Part shown: positions 24,472 to 34,135 of the stretch, piece by piece
Position numbering within the stretch: the stretch's first letter is position 1
Layout: the number at the start of each line of letters is the position of its first letter
Assembly (NCBI RefSeq): GCF_021390495.1
Contig: NZ_JAJEJP010000001.1
Coordinates: 3,472,001 to 3,536,000 of the forward strand
Direction: 5' to 3'
DNA length: 64,000 bases
Source: Paraburkholderia sp. ZP32-5
Lineage (GTDB): Bacteria > Pseudomonadota > Gammaproteobacteria > Burkholderiales > Burkholderiaceae
Position numbers and translations under genes: made by a program
Notes under the pieces: generated by a model
What the model was told of the DNA's origin: nothing
The model's database searches: none
What the model saw: only the letters and a program-made list of their open reading frames with translations

Positions 24472-27400
24472 ATGTTCGAGAAGATTCTGATCGCCAATCG
24501 CGGCGCTATCGCGTGCCGCATTCTGAGAACGTTGCGCGAGCTCGATGTCACCGGCGTCGCGATCTATGCGGAAGCCGACCGCGCGAGCCGTCACGTCAGC
24601 GAAGCGCCTGTCGCGCATGGTCTCGGCGAGGGTCCGGCCGCGACGACCTATCTCGACACGGCGAAGATCCTCGAGATCGCGCGTCGCGAGAACGTGCAGG
24701 CGATCCATCCCGGCTATGGCTTTCTATCGGAAAACGCGGCGTTCGGCGAAGCCTGCGAAGCGGCCGGCATCGCGTTCATCGGACCGACGCCCGCGCAGTT
24801 GCGCGCGTTCGGTCTGAAGCACACAGCTCGCGAAATCGCCGCCAACGAAGGCGTGCCGATGCTGCGCGGCACCGGGCTGCTCGACGATCTGCCGGCGGCG
24901 CTCGCAGCCGCGCAGACCATCGGCTATCCGGTGATGCTGAAAAGCACCGCGGGCGGCGGCGGTATCGGCATGCGGGTGTGCTGGGATGCCGATGAACTCG
25001 GCGCCCATTTCGACGCGGTCAAACGGCTCGGCGAGAACAACTTCAGCGATGCCGGCGTGTTTCTGGAGAAGTACATCGAACGCGCGCGGCATCTGGAAGT
25101 GCAGGTATTCGGCGACGGTAAAGGCGGAGCAATCGCACTCGGCGTGCGCGATTGCTCGGTGCAGCGGCGCAATCAGAAAGTGCTGGAGGAAACGCCCGCG
25201 CCCTGTCTGCCCGAAGGCATGTCGGCCGCGTTGTGCGAGGCCGCGGTCAAGCTCGCGAAGGCGGTCGACTATCGCTCCGCCGGCACCGTCGAGTTCGTCT
25301 ACGACAGCGCCGCGCAACAGTTCTACTTTCTCGAAGTCAACACGCGTCTGCAGGTCGAGCACGGCGTCACCGAACAGGTGTGGGGCGTCGACCTCGTGCG
25401 CTGGATGATCGAACTCGCGGCCGGCACGCTCGCGCCACTACACGAACTCACGGCGAATCTGACGCCGCGCGGGCACGCGATTCAGGCCCGGCTCTATGCC
25501 GAAGACCCGGGCCGCGATTTCAAACCGAGCCCCGGTCTGCTGACCGATGTCGCGTTCCCGCCCGCGGACGGCAGCGCGCTGCGCATCGATACGTGGATCG
25601 AGGCCGGTTGCGAAGTGCCCCCGTACTTCGACCCAATGCTCGCCAAAGTGATCGCGTGGTCGCCGACCCGCGACGAAGCGCGCACCGCGCTCGACCATGC
25701 ATTGGCAAACACACGCCTCTACGGCGTCGAAACGAATCGCGACTATCTGCGCCAGATTCTGAGCGCCGCGCCGTTCGCATCGGGAGAGCCGTGGACCCGT
25801 TGCCTTGAAGGGCTCAAGTACCGGGCGACGACCGTCGAAGTGATCAGCGGCGGCACGCAAACCACGGTGCAGGACTATCCGGGCCGGCTCGGCTATTGGG
25901 CGGTCGGCATCCCGCCGTCGGGACCGATGGACGATCGCGCGATGCGGCTCGGCAATCGCCTGCTCGGCAACGCGGCCGATGCCGCCGCGCTCGAAGTGAC
26001 GATGAGCGGACCGACGCTGCGCTTCAATACCGATGCGGTGATCGCTGTAACCGGCGCGGAAATCCCCGTACTGCTCGACGACGTCGCGCAGCCGCTGAAT
26101 ACGACGATCGCTGTGCGCGCCGGTTCGACGCTGACACTCGGCACGATCCGCGGCCGAGGCGCGCGCGCTTATCTATGCGTGCGCGGCGGCTTCGATGTCG
26201 CCGACTATCTCGGCAGCCGCAGCACCTTCACGCTCGGTCAGTTCGGCGGACATGGCGGCCGCGCGATCCGCGCGGGCGACGTGCTGCACCTCTATCCGCT
26301 CGACGATACGCAGGCCGGCGCGGTGCTCGCGCATGCGCCCACGCTCGATAGCGTGCGCACCCTGCGCGTGATTTACGGCCCGCACGGCGCGCCCGAATAC
26401 TTCAGCCAGCGCTATATCGAACGGCTGCTCGACACCGAATGGGAGATTCACTTCAATTCGAGCCGCACCGGTGTGCGCCTGATCGGACCGAAGCCCGAAT
26501 GGGCGCGCGAAGACGGCGGCGAAGCGGGCCTGCATCCGTCGAACATTCACGACAATCCGTACGCGATCGGCGCGGTCGATTTCACCGGCGACATGCCCGT
26601 GATTCTCGGCCCCGATGGCCCGAGCCTCGGCGGTTTCGTGTGTCCGGTGACGATCATCGAAGCGGACCTGTGGCAGATCGGCCAGCTGAAAGCCGGCGAC
26701 AAGATCCGCTTCGTGCCGGTCGGCGTCGATGAAGCGCGCGCGGCCGCGCGCCAACGTCTGCGCGAACTGGAGAGCCTCACGATCGAGCAAAGCGCGCCGC
26801 TCAACACCGCAGGCACACTGACGTCGCCGGTGGTGCTCGATACCGGAGCGGATCACGAACGGCTCGTCGCGCGCGTGTCGGGCGACACACATCTGCTGCT
26901 CGAAATCGGACCGGCCGAACTCGACCTCGTGTCGCGCTTCCGCGGCCATGCGCTGATGCAGTCGCTGGAAGCCATGGCGCTGCCCGGCGTGATCGACCTG
27001 ACGCCTGGCATTCGCTCGCTGCAGATTCACTACCGGCCGGAGGCGTTGCCGCTTGCCGATCTGCTCGACATCGTCGCGCGCGCGTGGAGCCAGGTGCTGT
27101 TGCACAAGGACCTGCGCGTGCCGTCCCGCATCGTTCATCTGCCGCTGTCGTGGGATGACCCGGCATGCCAGCTCGCGATCGAGAAATACATGACCACGGT
27201 GCGCAAGGACGCACCGTGGTGCCCGAGCAACCTCGAATTCATTCGCCGTATCAACGATCTCGATTCGCTCGACGCGGTCAGGCAGATCGTCTTCGATGCG
27301 AGCTATCTGGTGATGGGACTCGGCGACGTGTATCTCGGCGCGCCGGTCGCGACGCCGCTCGACCCGCGCCACCGGCTGGTGACGACCAAATACAACCCGG

Positions 27401-28086
27401 CGCGCACGTGGACCGCGGAGAACTCCGTCGGTATCGGCGGCGCGTATCTGTGTGTGTATGGGATGGAAGGACCCGGCGGCTATCAGTTCGTCGGCCGCAC
27501 GTTGCAGATGTGGAATCGCTACCGCAAGACCGCGGACTTCGCCGGGCAGCATTATCTGCTGCGCTTCTTCGATCAGATCCGCTTCTACGAAGTATCGGCC
27601 GACGAGCTGTTGCGCATCCGCGCCGACTTTCCGCTGGGCCGCTATCCGCTGCGAATCGAAGAGGCCGAGCTGTCGTTGCCGGACTATCAGGCCTTCCTCG
27701 CCGACGAATCGGCTAGCATCGACGCGTTCCGTTCGCGCCAGCGCACGGCCTTCCAGGCGGAGCGTGAACGGTGGCGTGAAGCCGGCGCATCCGAGCAGAC
27801 GTTCGAGCCGCCGCTTGCGCAGGATACGGAGCTCGCGGCGCTGGAAGATGGCGAAGTCGCAGTAGACAGCGAAATCGCCGGCAGTCTGTGGCAAGTAAAA
27901 GTGAAGCCCGGCGAGACAGTCGATGCCGGCGACGTGCTGCTCGTCATCGAGTCGATGAAGATGGAAATCTCCGTGTGCGCGCCGTGCGCCGGAACCGTCG
28001 CGCAAATTCACGTGGCGCCGGGTTCGCCGGTGCGAGCCGGGCAGCGCGTGGCGGTCATCGCACGTCAGCAGAACCTCAATCAATAG
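24472..28086 (+). CDS. Biotin-dependent guanidine/urea carboxylase
   Basis: The protein has 1204 residues in four parts. Biotin carboxylase (1-450): MFEKILIANRGAIACRILRT, ATP-grasp with GGGGIGMRVC, FLEVNTRLQVEHGVTEQVWG. AHS2/KipA (about 455-760): TTVQDYPGRLGYWAVGIPPS. AHS1/KipI (about 790-1000): HYRPEALPLADL region, followed by the substrate loop RHRLVTTKYNPARTWT. Biotinyl domain (about 1130-1204): VIESMKMEI with biotinyl Lys1163. No allophanate hydrolase domain is fused, unlike the yeast enzyme. Usually annotated urea carboxylase; the riboswitch and deiminase genes make guanidine the likely substrate. Asp964 in LDPRHRL may be the position reported as Asp in guanidine and Asn in urea carboxylases, but I could not align it. 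Confidence 0.95.
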   Translation: MFEKILIANRGAIACRILRTLRELDVTGVAIYAEADRASRHVSEAPVAHGLGEGPAATTYLDTAKILEIARRENVQAIHPGYGFLSENAAFGEACEAAGIAFIGPTPAQLRAFGLKHTAREIAANEGVPMLRGTGLLDDLPAALAAAQTIGYPVMLKSTAGGGGIGMRVCWDADELGAHFDAVKRLGENNFSDAGVFLEKYIERARHLEVQVFGDGKGGAIALGVRDCSVQRRNQKVLEETPAPCLPEGMSAALCEAAVKLAKAVDYRSAGTVEFVYDSAAQQFYFLEVNTRLQVEHGVTEQVWGVDLVRWMIELAAGTLAPLHELTANLTPRGHAIQARLYAEDPGRDFKPSPGLLTDVAFPPADGSALRIDTWIEAGCEVPPYFDPMLAKVIAWSPTRDEARTALDHALANTRLYGVETNRDYLRQILSAAPFASGEPWTRCLEGLKYRATTVEVISGGTQTTVQDYPGRLGYWAVGIPPSGPMDDRAMRLGNRLLGNAADAAALEVTMSGPTLRFNTDAVIAVTGAEIPVLLDDVAQPLNTTIAVRAGSTLTLGTIRGRGARAYLCVRGGFDVADYLGSRSTFTLGQFGGHGGRAIRAGDVLHLYPLDDTQAGAVLAHAPTLDSVRTLRVIYGPHGAPEYFSQRYIERLLDTEWEIHFNSSRTGVRLIGPKPEWAREDGGEAGLHPSNIHDNPYAIGAVDFTGDMPVILGPDGPSLGGFVCPVTIIEADLWQIGQLKAGDKIRFVPVGVDEARAAARQRLRELESLTIEQSAPLNTAGTLTSPVVLDTGADHERLVARVSGDTHLLLEIGPAELDLVSRFRGHALMQSLEAMALPGVIDLTPGIRSLQIHYRPEALPLADLLDIVARAWSQVLLHKDLRVPSRIVHLPLSWDDPACQLAIEKYMTTVRKDAPWCPSNLEFIRRINDLDSLDAVRQIVFDASYLVMGLGDVYLGAPVATPLDPRHRLVTTKYNPARTWTAENSVGIGGAYLCVYGMEGPGGYQFVGRTLQMWNRYRKTADFAGQHYLLRFFDQIRFYEVSADELLRIRADFPLGRYPLRIEEAELSLPDYQAFLADESASIDAFRSRQRTAFQAERERWREAGASEQTFEPPLAQDTELAALEDGEVAVDSEIAGSLWQVKVKPGETVDAGDVLLVIESMKMEISVCAPCAGTVAQIHVAPGSPVRAGQRVAVIARQQNLNQ

Positions 28087-28100
28087 CTGGATAGATCACC

Positions 28101-29939
28101 ATGACGTCATTCGATCTGCGTCTTCCGACACTTCGCGCCGCCTACCGCGCGGGGAGTCTCACGCCGCGCGGGCTCGTCGCCGAACTGCTCGATAAAGCCG
28201 CCACGCTGAACCCCGAGTTCAATCTTTTCATCCATCTTCTGAGCGTTGAAGAAGTCGCGCCGTATCTCGACTGGCTCGACACTCAGGACATCGACAAGCT
28301 GCCGCTGTATGGCATTCCGTTCGCGATCAAGGACAACATCGATCTCGCCGGCATCCCGACGACAGCCGCCTGTCCCGCGTTCGCTTACACACCCACGGAA
28401 TCGGCGACGCTGGTCGCGCAGTTGATCGCGCTCGGCGCGATACCGCTCGGCAAGACCAATCTCGATCAGTTCGCGACCGGTCTGAACGGCACGCGTTCGC
28501 CGTACGGCAAATGCCGCAATAGCGTGCATCCGGACTATCCGTCGGGCGGCTCGAGCGCCGGTTCGTCGCTGGCGGTCGCACTCGGTGTGGCGAGCTTCGC
28601 GCTCGGTACCGACACGGCCGGTTCCGGCCGCGTGCCGGCCGCGCTGAACAATCTGATCGGACTCAAGCCGAGCAAGGGCTTGTTGTCCACCGCGGGTGTC
28701 GTGCCCGCGTGCCGCACGCTCGACTGCGTGACGTTTTTCACCGCGACCGCGCAGGAAGCCAGCGAGCTGCTGGCATTGACCGCGCGCGCCGATCCGCGCG
28801 ACGCATACAGCCGCAAGAATCCACAATGGAACAGCGCACGCGCGTTCGGCACGCCCGCCGCGTTCCGCTTCGGCGTGCCCGCGCAACTGGAATTCGCGGG
28901 TTGCACGGAGAGCCCGGCCTTATTCGCGAAAGCGCGTGCGTTGCTCGAAGAAGCCGGTGGAGAAGCAGTCGAAATCGACTTCGAGCCGTTCGTCGAAGCG
29001 GCCAGACTGCTCTATCAAGGTCCGTGGGTCGCCGAACGTTACAGCGTGGCCGGCGAATTGATGACGACGCAGCCCGACGCGGTACTGCCGGTCATCCGCG
29101 ATGTGCTGGCCAAGGCGCCGGGTGCCACCGCAGTCGAGCTATTTCGCGCGCAGTATCGTCTGCAGGAATTGAAAGCACGCTGCGATGCTTTGCTCGAATC
29201 GCTGGACTTCGTGCTGACGCCCGCGTATCCACGCGCGGTGACGCTCGACGAACTGGAGCGCGATCCGATCGGCCCGAACTCCTTACTGGGCTATTACACG
29301 AACTTCATGAATCTGCTGGACTACGCGGCCGTCGCGACGCCGACCGGTTTCATGAAGAACGGCCTGCCCTGGGGTGTCACCGTGTTCGGCCGCGCGATGA
29401 CCGACCAGTATCTGCTGGGCGTCGCCGATCTGCTGCAACGAAACAGCGCGGTGCCATGCGTCGGCGGTCAACCGCCGTTGCCTGCCGAGCCGCGCACCGC
29501 AAGCCACGACCGGATGCGGATCGTGGTCTGCGGCGCGCACATGCAAGGCTTGCCGCTCAATCGCGATCTGGTTGCGCGCGGCGCGCATCTGGTGCGCGCC
29601 ACGCATACCGCCGCGCATTACCGGTTAGCGGCGCTGCCCGCGTCGGCGGACGGCACACGACGTCCAGGCATGTGGCGCGTAGCCGGCAACATCGAAAGCG
29701 ACCCGTCGCACAATGGTGTAGGGATCGCGGTCGAAGTATGGGAGATGCCCAGTTCGGAGTTCGGTTCATTCATCGCGACCGTGCCCTCGCCTCTCGTGCT
29801 CGGCAAGGTCGAACTCGCGGACGGCTCGTGGATAACCGGCTTCCTGTGCGAACCGTATGCGATACAAGCCGCAACGGATATCTCCACGTTCGGCGGATGG
29901 CGAGCCTGGCTCGCCAGTGAGTGCAGTTCCGTTTCCTGA
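28101..29939 (+). CDS. atzF: Allophanate hydrolase
   Basis: The enzyme cleaves allophanate to two ammonia and two CO2, finishing the pathway. The N-terminal amidase domain carries the Lys-Ser-Ser triad: Lys77 in PFAIKDNIDLAG, Ser151 in SGGSSAGSS and Ser175 in TDTAGSGRVPA. After residue about 465 a C-terminal domain (MRIVVCGAHMQGLPLNRDLV to the end) matches the AtzF C-terminal domain that completes decarboxylation. The full length of 612 residues is normal. It follows the carboxylase stop by 14 bases and ends the operon. Confidence 0.95.
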   Translation: MTSFDLRLPTLRAAYRAGSLTPRGLVAELLDKAATLNPEFNLFIHLLSVEEVAPYLDWLDTQDIDKLPLYGIPFAIKDNIDLAGIPTTAACPAFAYTPTESATLVAQLIALGAIPLGKTNLDQFATGLNGTRSPYGKCRNSVHPDYPSGGSSAGSSLAVALGVASFALGTDTAGSGRVPAALNNLIGLKPSKGLLSTAGVVPACRTLDCVTFFTATAQEASELLALTARADPRDAYSRKNPQWNSARAFGTPAAFRFGVPAQLEFAGCTESPALFAKARALLEEAGGEAVEIDFEPFVEAARLLYQGPWVAERYSVAGELMTTQPDAVLPVIRDVLAKAPGATAVELFRAQYRLQELKARCDALLESLDFVLTPAYPRAVTLDELERDPIGPNSLLGYYTNFMNLLDYAAVATPTGFMKNGLPWGVTVFGRAMTDQYLLGVADLLQRNSAVPCVGGQPPLPAEPRTASHDRMRIVVCGAHMQGLPLNRDLVARGAHLVRATHTAAHYRLAALPASADGTRRPGMWRVAGNIESDPSHNGVGIAVEVWEMPSSEFGSFIATVPSPLVLGKVELADGSWITGFLCEPYAIQAATDISTFGGWRAWLASECSSVS

Positions 29940-30712
29940 CTCTGAGTGAATGGGAGCGGCCTGATGGAAGCTTCGAGGCCGCTCCATCGCATTCGATAAC
30001 AAACACCGACGTGGAAGCGATTCCAACCGGAGTACTTCCACTCAGCAATTGCTATCGCAAACGATTACTTCGCAGCTCTCGCCATTCCGGGTACTCCAAA
30101 AAATAAAACCCTCGTCCGGAGATTGGCCAGTTAATTGTCTGAAGAAAATCTGAATCAGCGCAGTGTCATTGCAATAGTGCTGCTTCAGGTTTGCACAGAC
30201 CTCACACTTCACGCGTCGTGCGTGGAGCGATCACTCCATGCCTCAACTATTGGGCATCGCTGTCGTTAACACGGACAACTACGCACAGCACCGCATCAGC
30301 GATCCGCAGGCAGCACGCGACGGTTCGATTCCGACAGGTATCGCGCGGCAGGTTCAGCACACCGTGCGCCACGTCGGAACATCACTGTCGGCCGATATCA
30401 TGAATGACCGGGTACTCCGATGCCTTCCGGCATCACTTCGTCGTGCCACGAATGGCACGCGTCGTCATCGCAAACAAGCCATCGCGCTCCGAACAGCGGG
30501 GAAAAGCGCTATTTCAACGTTTGCTCTGCCCGGTTCTTTTGCATATTCATTTAAATACGGCCGTTCGAAACCGCGCGTGAAAGTCGAGCGAGTGCATACC
30601 GGCACATCGCGTATTTCGATGCCGCGTACGAACGTGCTAATCGTCGGGCGCGCAAGCGCAAACGGATGTGAGTCGTAGATCGAACGAGTATTTTTTCAGG
30701 TGGTCGGGTCAA
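29940..30712. other. Intergenic region between atzF and the chemoreceptor gene
   Basis: No supported gene. A 10-bp perfect inverted repeat (29953-29962 with 29976-29985) lies 13 bases after the atzF stop and may end the operon, but it lacks a T-run. The remainder includes short open frames (for example 30238-30678) whose composition is not protein-like. The receptor promoter presumably lies in the AT-richer stretch 30530-30700. Confidence 0.6.
29953..29985 (+). terminator. Stem-loop after atzF (weak terminator candidate)
   Basis: Stem GGAGCGGCCT with AGGCCGCTCC, 10 perfect pairs and a 13-base loop, placed 13 bases after the stop codon of the last operon gene. The usual T-run is absent, so termination could be weak or Rho-assisted. 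Confidence 0.45.
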
Positions 30713-32401
30713 GTGAATATCAAACGTAAATTTCAGATTCTGATGCTGGTGACGGTGTGTGCGATGGGAGGCGTGCTCGCGGTCACCACGAAGGCGTTCG
30801 ACTCGATCGGCGACGCGTCGTCGATCGCGACGAGACGGCAACAGCAGATTCGCGGCATGACCGAAATCAAGGCAAGCGCGATGTCCACGATCCAGCTCGA
30901 TCCGACCACCGACGATACGAAGCAGGTCTTCACCACCGCCGAGCAGAACATCGACAAATGGACCGGCATCATCGAGCCGATCCTGACCACCCCGGAGCGG
31001 CGCGAAAAGTTCAAGACGCTGATAGAAAGCTGGAAAGCGTACGACCAGAAGTCGCGGCAAATCATCGGCACGGCCGCGCAAGACCCGAAGGCCGCGAACG
31101 ATAGCGTGAACGCGATCTATCACACGAACTTCCAGCCGTTCCAGGCACTGCTCGACCAGAACATCGCCGAAATCGCCGAACGCGCTAACGCCGCCACCAC
31201 AAGCGCGGACGAGACCCGCGAAAACATGATGTACCTCATCATCGTCGTGATGTGTGTCGGTCTCGCGTTGGTGGCCGGATGGATCTGGGCATTGTCCCGC
31301 ATGATTCTCAGAGCGCTGAATAACATCCGCGCGACGCTGCAACAGGCGAGCGAATCGCTCGACCTGAGCCATCGCGTGCCGGTCCACGCGATGGACGAAA
31401 TCGGTATGGCGGCCACCGCGTACAACGATCTGATGAGCCGTGTCGTCGACGTGTTGACGACGGTGCGCGAATCGACCGAGTCGGTGAGCGTCGCATCGAA
31501 GGAAATCGCGGCGGGCAACGTCGATCTGTCGTCGCGCACCGAAGAACAGGCCGCATCGCTCGAACAGACGGCAGCCAGCATGGAGGAACTGACCGGCACC
31601 GTGCGCCAGAACGCGGAGAATGCGCGCCAGGCGAGCACGCTCGCGGCCAACGCGTCGGGCATCGCCGAAGAAGGCAGCGGCGTGGTGCAGCGCGTGGTCT
31701 CGACGATGGATGAAATCAAGGACAGCTCGTCGAAGATCGCCGACATCATCGGCATCATCGAAGGCATCGCGTTCCAGACCAATATCCTCGCGCTGAACGC
31801 AGCGGTCGAAGCGGCTCGCGCGGGAGAACAAGGCCGCGGCTTCGCGGTCGTGGCGGGCGAAGTGCGCGCGCTCGCGCAGCGCTCGTCGACGGCGGCGAAG
31901 GAAATCAAGGCGCTGATCGATACGTCGGTATCGCGCGTGCTCACCGGCGCGGACCTCGTCGATCAGGCCGGCGCGACGATGCAGCAGATCAGCGTCGCCG
32001 TCACGCGCGTCACCGACATCATGGGCGAGATCGCGTCGGCATCCGACGAGCAGAGCAAGGGCATCGATCAGGTCGGCCAGGCCGTCACGCAAATGGACGA
32101 AGTCACGCAGCAGAATGCCGCGCTGGTTGAAGAGGCCGCGGCCGCCGCGCAGTCGCTCGACGACCAGGCCGCGAAACTGAAGGCCGCGGTCGCCACGTTC
32201 AGGCTCGGCAACGCGAATGCCGCCGCACCGGTTCTCGCGCGCGCCGCCATGCAACGCGCCGCCGTGCCGGCCAGCAGACGCGTCGCGGTGAAGGCGCGCG
32301 TCGAGCCGCGCAGCGACGTTCGCAACGAAGCGCCCGCCGCGCAGGCACCAGTTGCGGCACCAGTTGCCGCACAGGCCAGCGACGACTGGCAAACCTTCTG
32401 A
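30713..32401 (+). CDS. Methyl-accepting chemotaxis protein (Tar-like)
   Basis: The 562-residue receptor has TM1 (FQILMLVTVCAMGGVLAV), a four-helix-bundle-like periplasmic domain of about 150 residues, TM2 (MYLIIVVMCVGLALVAGWIW), a HAMP domain and the methylation/signalling helices. The highly conserved tip reads GIAFQTNILALNAAVEAARA. It ends in DDWQTF, matching the xWxxF tether that recruits CheR in Tar/Tsr-type receptors. A GTG at 30713 with AGGTGG nine bases upstream is the chosen start. Ligand is not evident. The next gene encodes a diguanylate cyclase. Confidence 0.94.
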   Translation: MNIKRKFQILMLVTVCAMGGVLAVTTKAFDSIGDASSIATRRQQQIRGMTEIKASAMSTIQLDPTTDDTKQVFTTAEQNIDKWTGIIEPILTTPERREKFKTLIESWKAYDQKSRQIIGTAAQDPKAANDSVNAIYHTNFQPFQALLDQNIAEIAERANAATTSADETRENMMYLIIVVMCVGLALVAGWIWALSRMILRALNNIRATLQQASESLDLSHRVPVHAMDEIGMAATAYNDLMSRVVDVLTTVRESTESVSVASKEIAAGNVDLSSRTEEQAASLEQTAASMEELTGTVRQNAENARQASTLAANASGIAEEGSGVVQRVVSTMDEIKDSSSKIADIIGIIEGIAFQTNILALNAAVEAARAGEQGRGFAVVAGEVRALAQRSSTAAKEIKALIDTSVSRVLTGADLVDQAGATMQQISVAVTRVTDIMGEIASASDEQSKGIDQVGQAVTQMDEVTQQNAALVEEAAAAAQSLDDQAAKLKAAVATFRLGNANAAAPVLARAAMQRAAVPASRRVAVKARVEPRSDVRNEAPAAQAPVAAPVAAQASDDWQTF

Positions 32402-32563
32402 TCACCCGGACAGCCCGTATCGATTGCACCGCGCGCCGCGACGGCGGCCGCGACCCGAAGAAGGTGTAGCGCCCGATAAAAACCAACCCCAGGGAGGGAG
32501 CCGGATTTCGGCAAGCGCACGCGAACGCGGCATGGTTCGCGGCGCGGTCGAAGGACCGGGTCA

Positions 32564-34135
32564 ATGAGCGTAACGATGGAAAGAAGTCGGATGAACTGGC
32601 TTTCGCGCGCCGCGCATATTCCCGCGAGGCTGGCGAGCCGCGCGTTGTCTCCGGTTGGTGTCGTCGTCGCCTGCGTGATGCTGACGCTTTTCATGTGGGG
32701 CGTATGCGCGCGCGATCTGATCGGCATGCGCCGCGAAGCGTACTCGCGCGCCGTCAACGACGCGCAGAATCTGATGTTCTTCATCGCGCACGACATCGAT
32801 GAAAACGTCGATCTGTTCGACCGCTCGCTACAAGCGGTCGTCGAGAATCTCGGCGACCCCGGAGTGATGCAGTTGCCGCCGCTGCTGCGCAATCAGTTGC
32901 TGTTCGCCGGCGCGACGCCGGAAAGTTACTTCGGCGCGGTCTTCGTGACCGACGCGAACGGCACGGTCGTGCTGGACTCGACCGCGCTGACCGCGCGCCC
33001 GACCCGCGACGCCGACCGTCGCTACCTGCTCGCCCAGGGCGGCAGTTGCGGCAACGATCTGTTCATCGGCGCGCCCTATCGATCGCCCTTGACGTACGAC
33101 ACCTATGTGGTCGGCTTCAGCCGTTGCCTGAGCACGCCGAGCGGCAAATTCGACGGCATCGTGGCCGGCACGCTCAGCGTCGATTATTTCCGCTCCCTGC
33201 TGGGCGGCGTCGCGCTCGGCAAGGACGGCTTCGCGGCGGTGATCCACAGCAACGGCTCGCTGGTGTCGCAGCAGCCCGACACGCCCGGCTCGGTCGGCCG
33301 GGACATGAGCCACGATCCGCTGTTTCTGCGCATGCGCGGCAAAAGCGAGGGCGCCTTTGCCGCGTTCGACGAAACAACCGGCACGCGGCGCCTGTACGTG
33401 TTCAAGCGGCTTTCCCAGGCGCCGTTGCTGCTGGTGGTCGCGCCGTCGCTCGCCGACGTCTACGCGGGCTGGCGACAGCGCGCGATCCGGGTCGGTCTGC
33501 TGACGCTGGTCTTCACGCTGTCGATGGGCCTGTGCGCGAGCGTGCTTGCCACCGAGTTGAAACGCCGCCAGCACGCCGAGGGCCGTTTGCGAATCGCGGC
33601 GGCGACCGACGCATTGACCGGACTCTCGAATCGCGGCGTATTCGACGCGGTGCTGCGGCGGCTGTGGCGGCAATCGATGCGCGACGCGAGCCCGATTTCG
33701 CTGCTGTTCGTCGACGTCGACTTCTTCAAGAAATACAACGACACCTACGGCCACTCGGCCGGCGACGAAACGCTGAAGGAAGTCGCCGAAACGATGATGG
33801 CGTGCATCGGCCGTCCGCTCGACGAAATCGCGCGCTACGGCGGCGAAGAGTTCGTCGCGTTGCTGCCGGGTACGGGCGCCGACAACGCGCGAATTGTCGC
33901 CGAAGCGCTGCGGCGCGCGGTTCACGACCTGAACATCGCGCATAAGCAGTCGCCATGGCGGCGCGTGACCGTCAGCATCGGCGTCGCGACCCGCCGCGCT
34001 ACGCATGGTGAAAAGGCTTTCGCATTGGTGAAAATGGCCGATTCCGCGCTTTACGCCGCGAAAGCCGCGGGGCGAAATCGCATTGGGGAAAACGGAATCG
34101 GCGTATCCGAGCCGCTTGAAGCAGAGGCTGAATAA
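32564..34135 (+). CDS. Membrane diguanylate cyclase with extracytoplasmic Cache-type sensor
   Basis: The protein of 523 residues has TM1 (VGVVVACVMLTLFMWGVC), a periplasmic Cache-like domain (about 60-290; GAVFVTDANGTVVLDSTA, YRSPLTYDTYVVGFSR), TM2 (VGLLTLVFTLSMGLCASVLA) and a C-terminal GGDEF domain (TDALTGLSNRGVFD, then RYGGEEFVALLPG). The active-site motif is GGEEF, and RPLD five residues before it is the RxxD inhibitory site, so feedback by c-di-GMP is expected. AAGGA lies about 8 bases before the ATG. It should make c-di-GMP in response to an external small molecule. Confidence 0.93.
   Translation: MSVTMERSRMNWLSRAAHIPARLASRALSPVGVVVACVMLTLFMWGVCARDLIGMRREAYSRAVNDAQNLMFFIAHDIDENVDLFDRSLQAVVENLGDPGVMQLPPLLRNQLLFAGATPESYFGAVFVTDANGTVVLDSTALTARPTRDADRRYLLAQGGSCGNDLFIGAPYRSPLTYDTYVVGFSRCLSTPSGKFDGIVAGTLSVDYFRSLLGGVALGKDGFAAVIHSNGSLVSQQPDTPGSVGRDMSHDPLFLRMRGKSEGAFAAFDETTGTRRLYVFKRLSQAPLLLVVAPSLADVYAGWRQRAIRVGLLTLVFTLSMGLCASVLATELKRRQHAEGRLRIAAATDALTGLSNRGVFDAVLRRLWRQSMRDASPISLLFVDVDFFKKYNDTYGHSAGDETLKEVAETMMACIGRPLDEIARYGGEEFVALLPGTGADNARIVAEALRRAVHDLNIAHKQSPWRRVTVSIGVATRRATHGEKAFALVKMADSALYAAKAAGRNRIGENGIGVSEPLEAEAE

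Noticed and set aside
26173..28083. 636-codon minus-strand open frame opposite the carboxylase
   Set aside because: It is a mirror frame of the carboxylase; no motif or ribosome site was seen.
30238..30678. 146-codon frame in the gap before the chemoreceptor
   Set aside because: It has no ribosome site and irregular composition, and it runs into the receptor leader; more likely non-coding.
30551..32392. 613-codon minus-strand open frame opposite the chemoreceptor
   Set aside because: It is a shadow frame, rich in Arg/Asp/Gly, with no recognisable domain.
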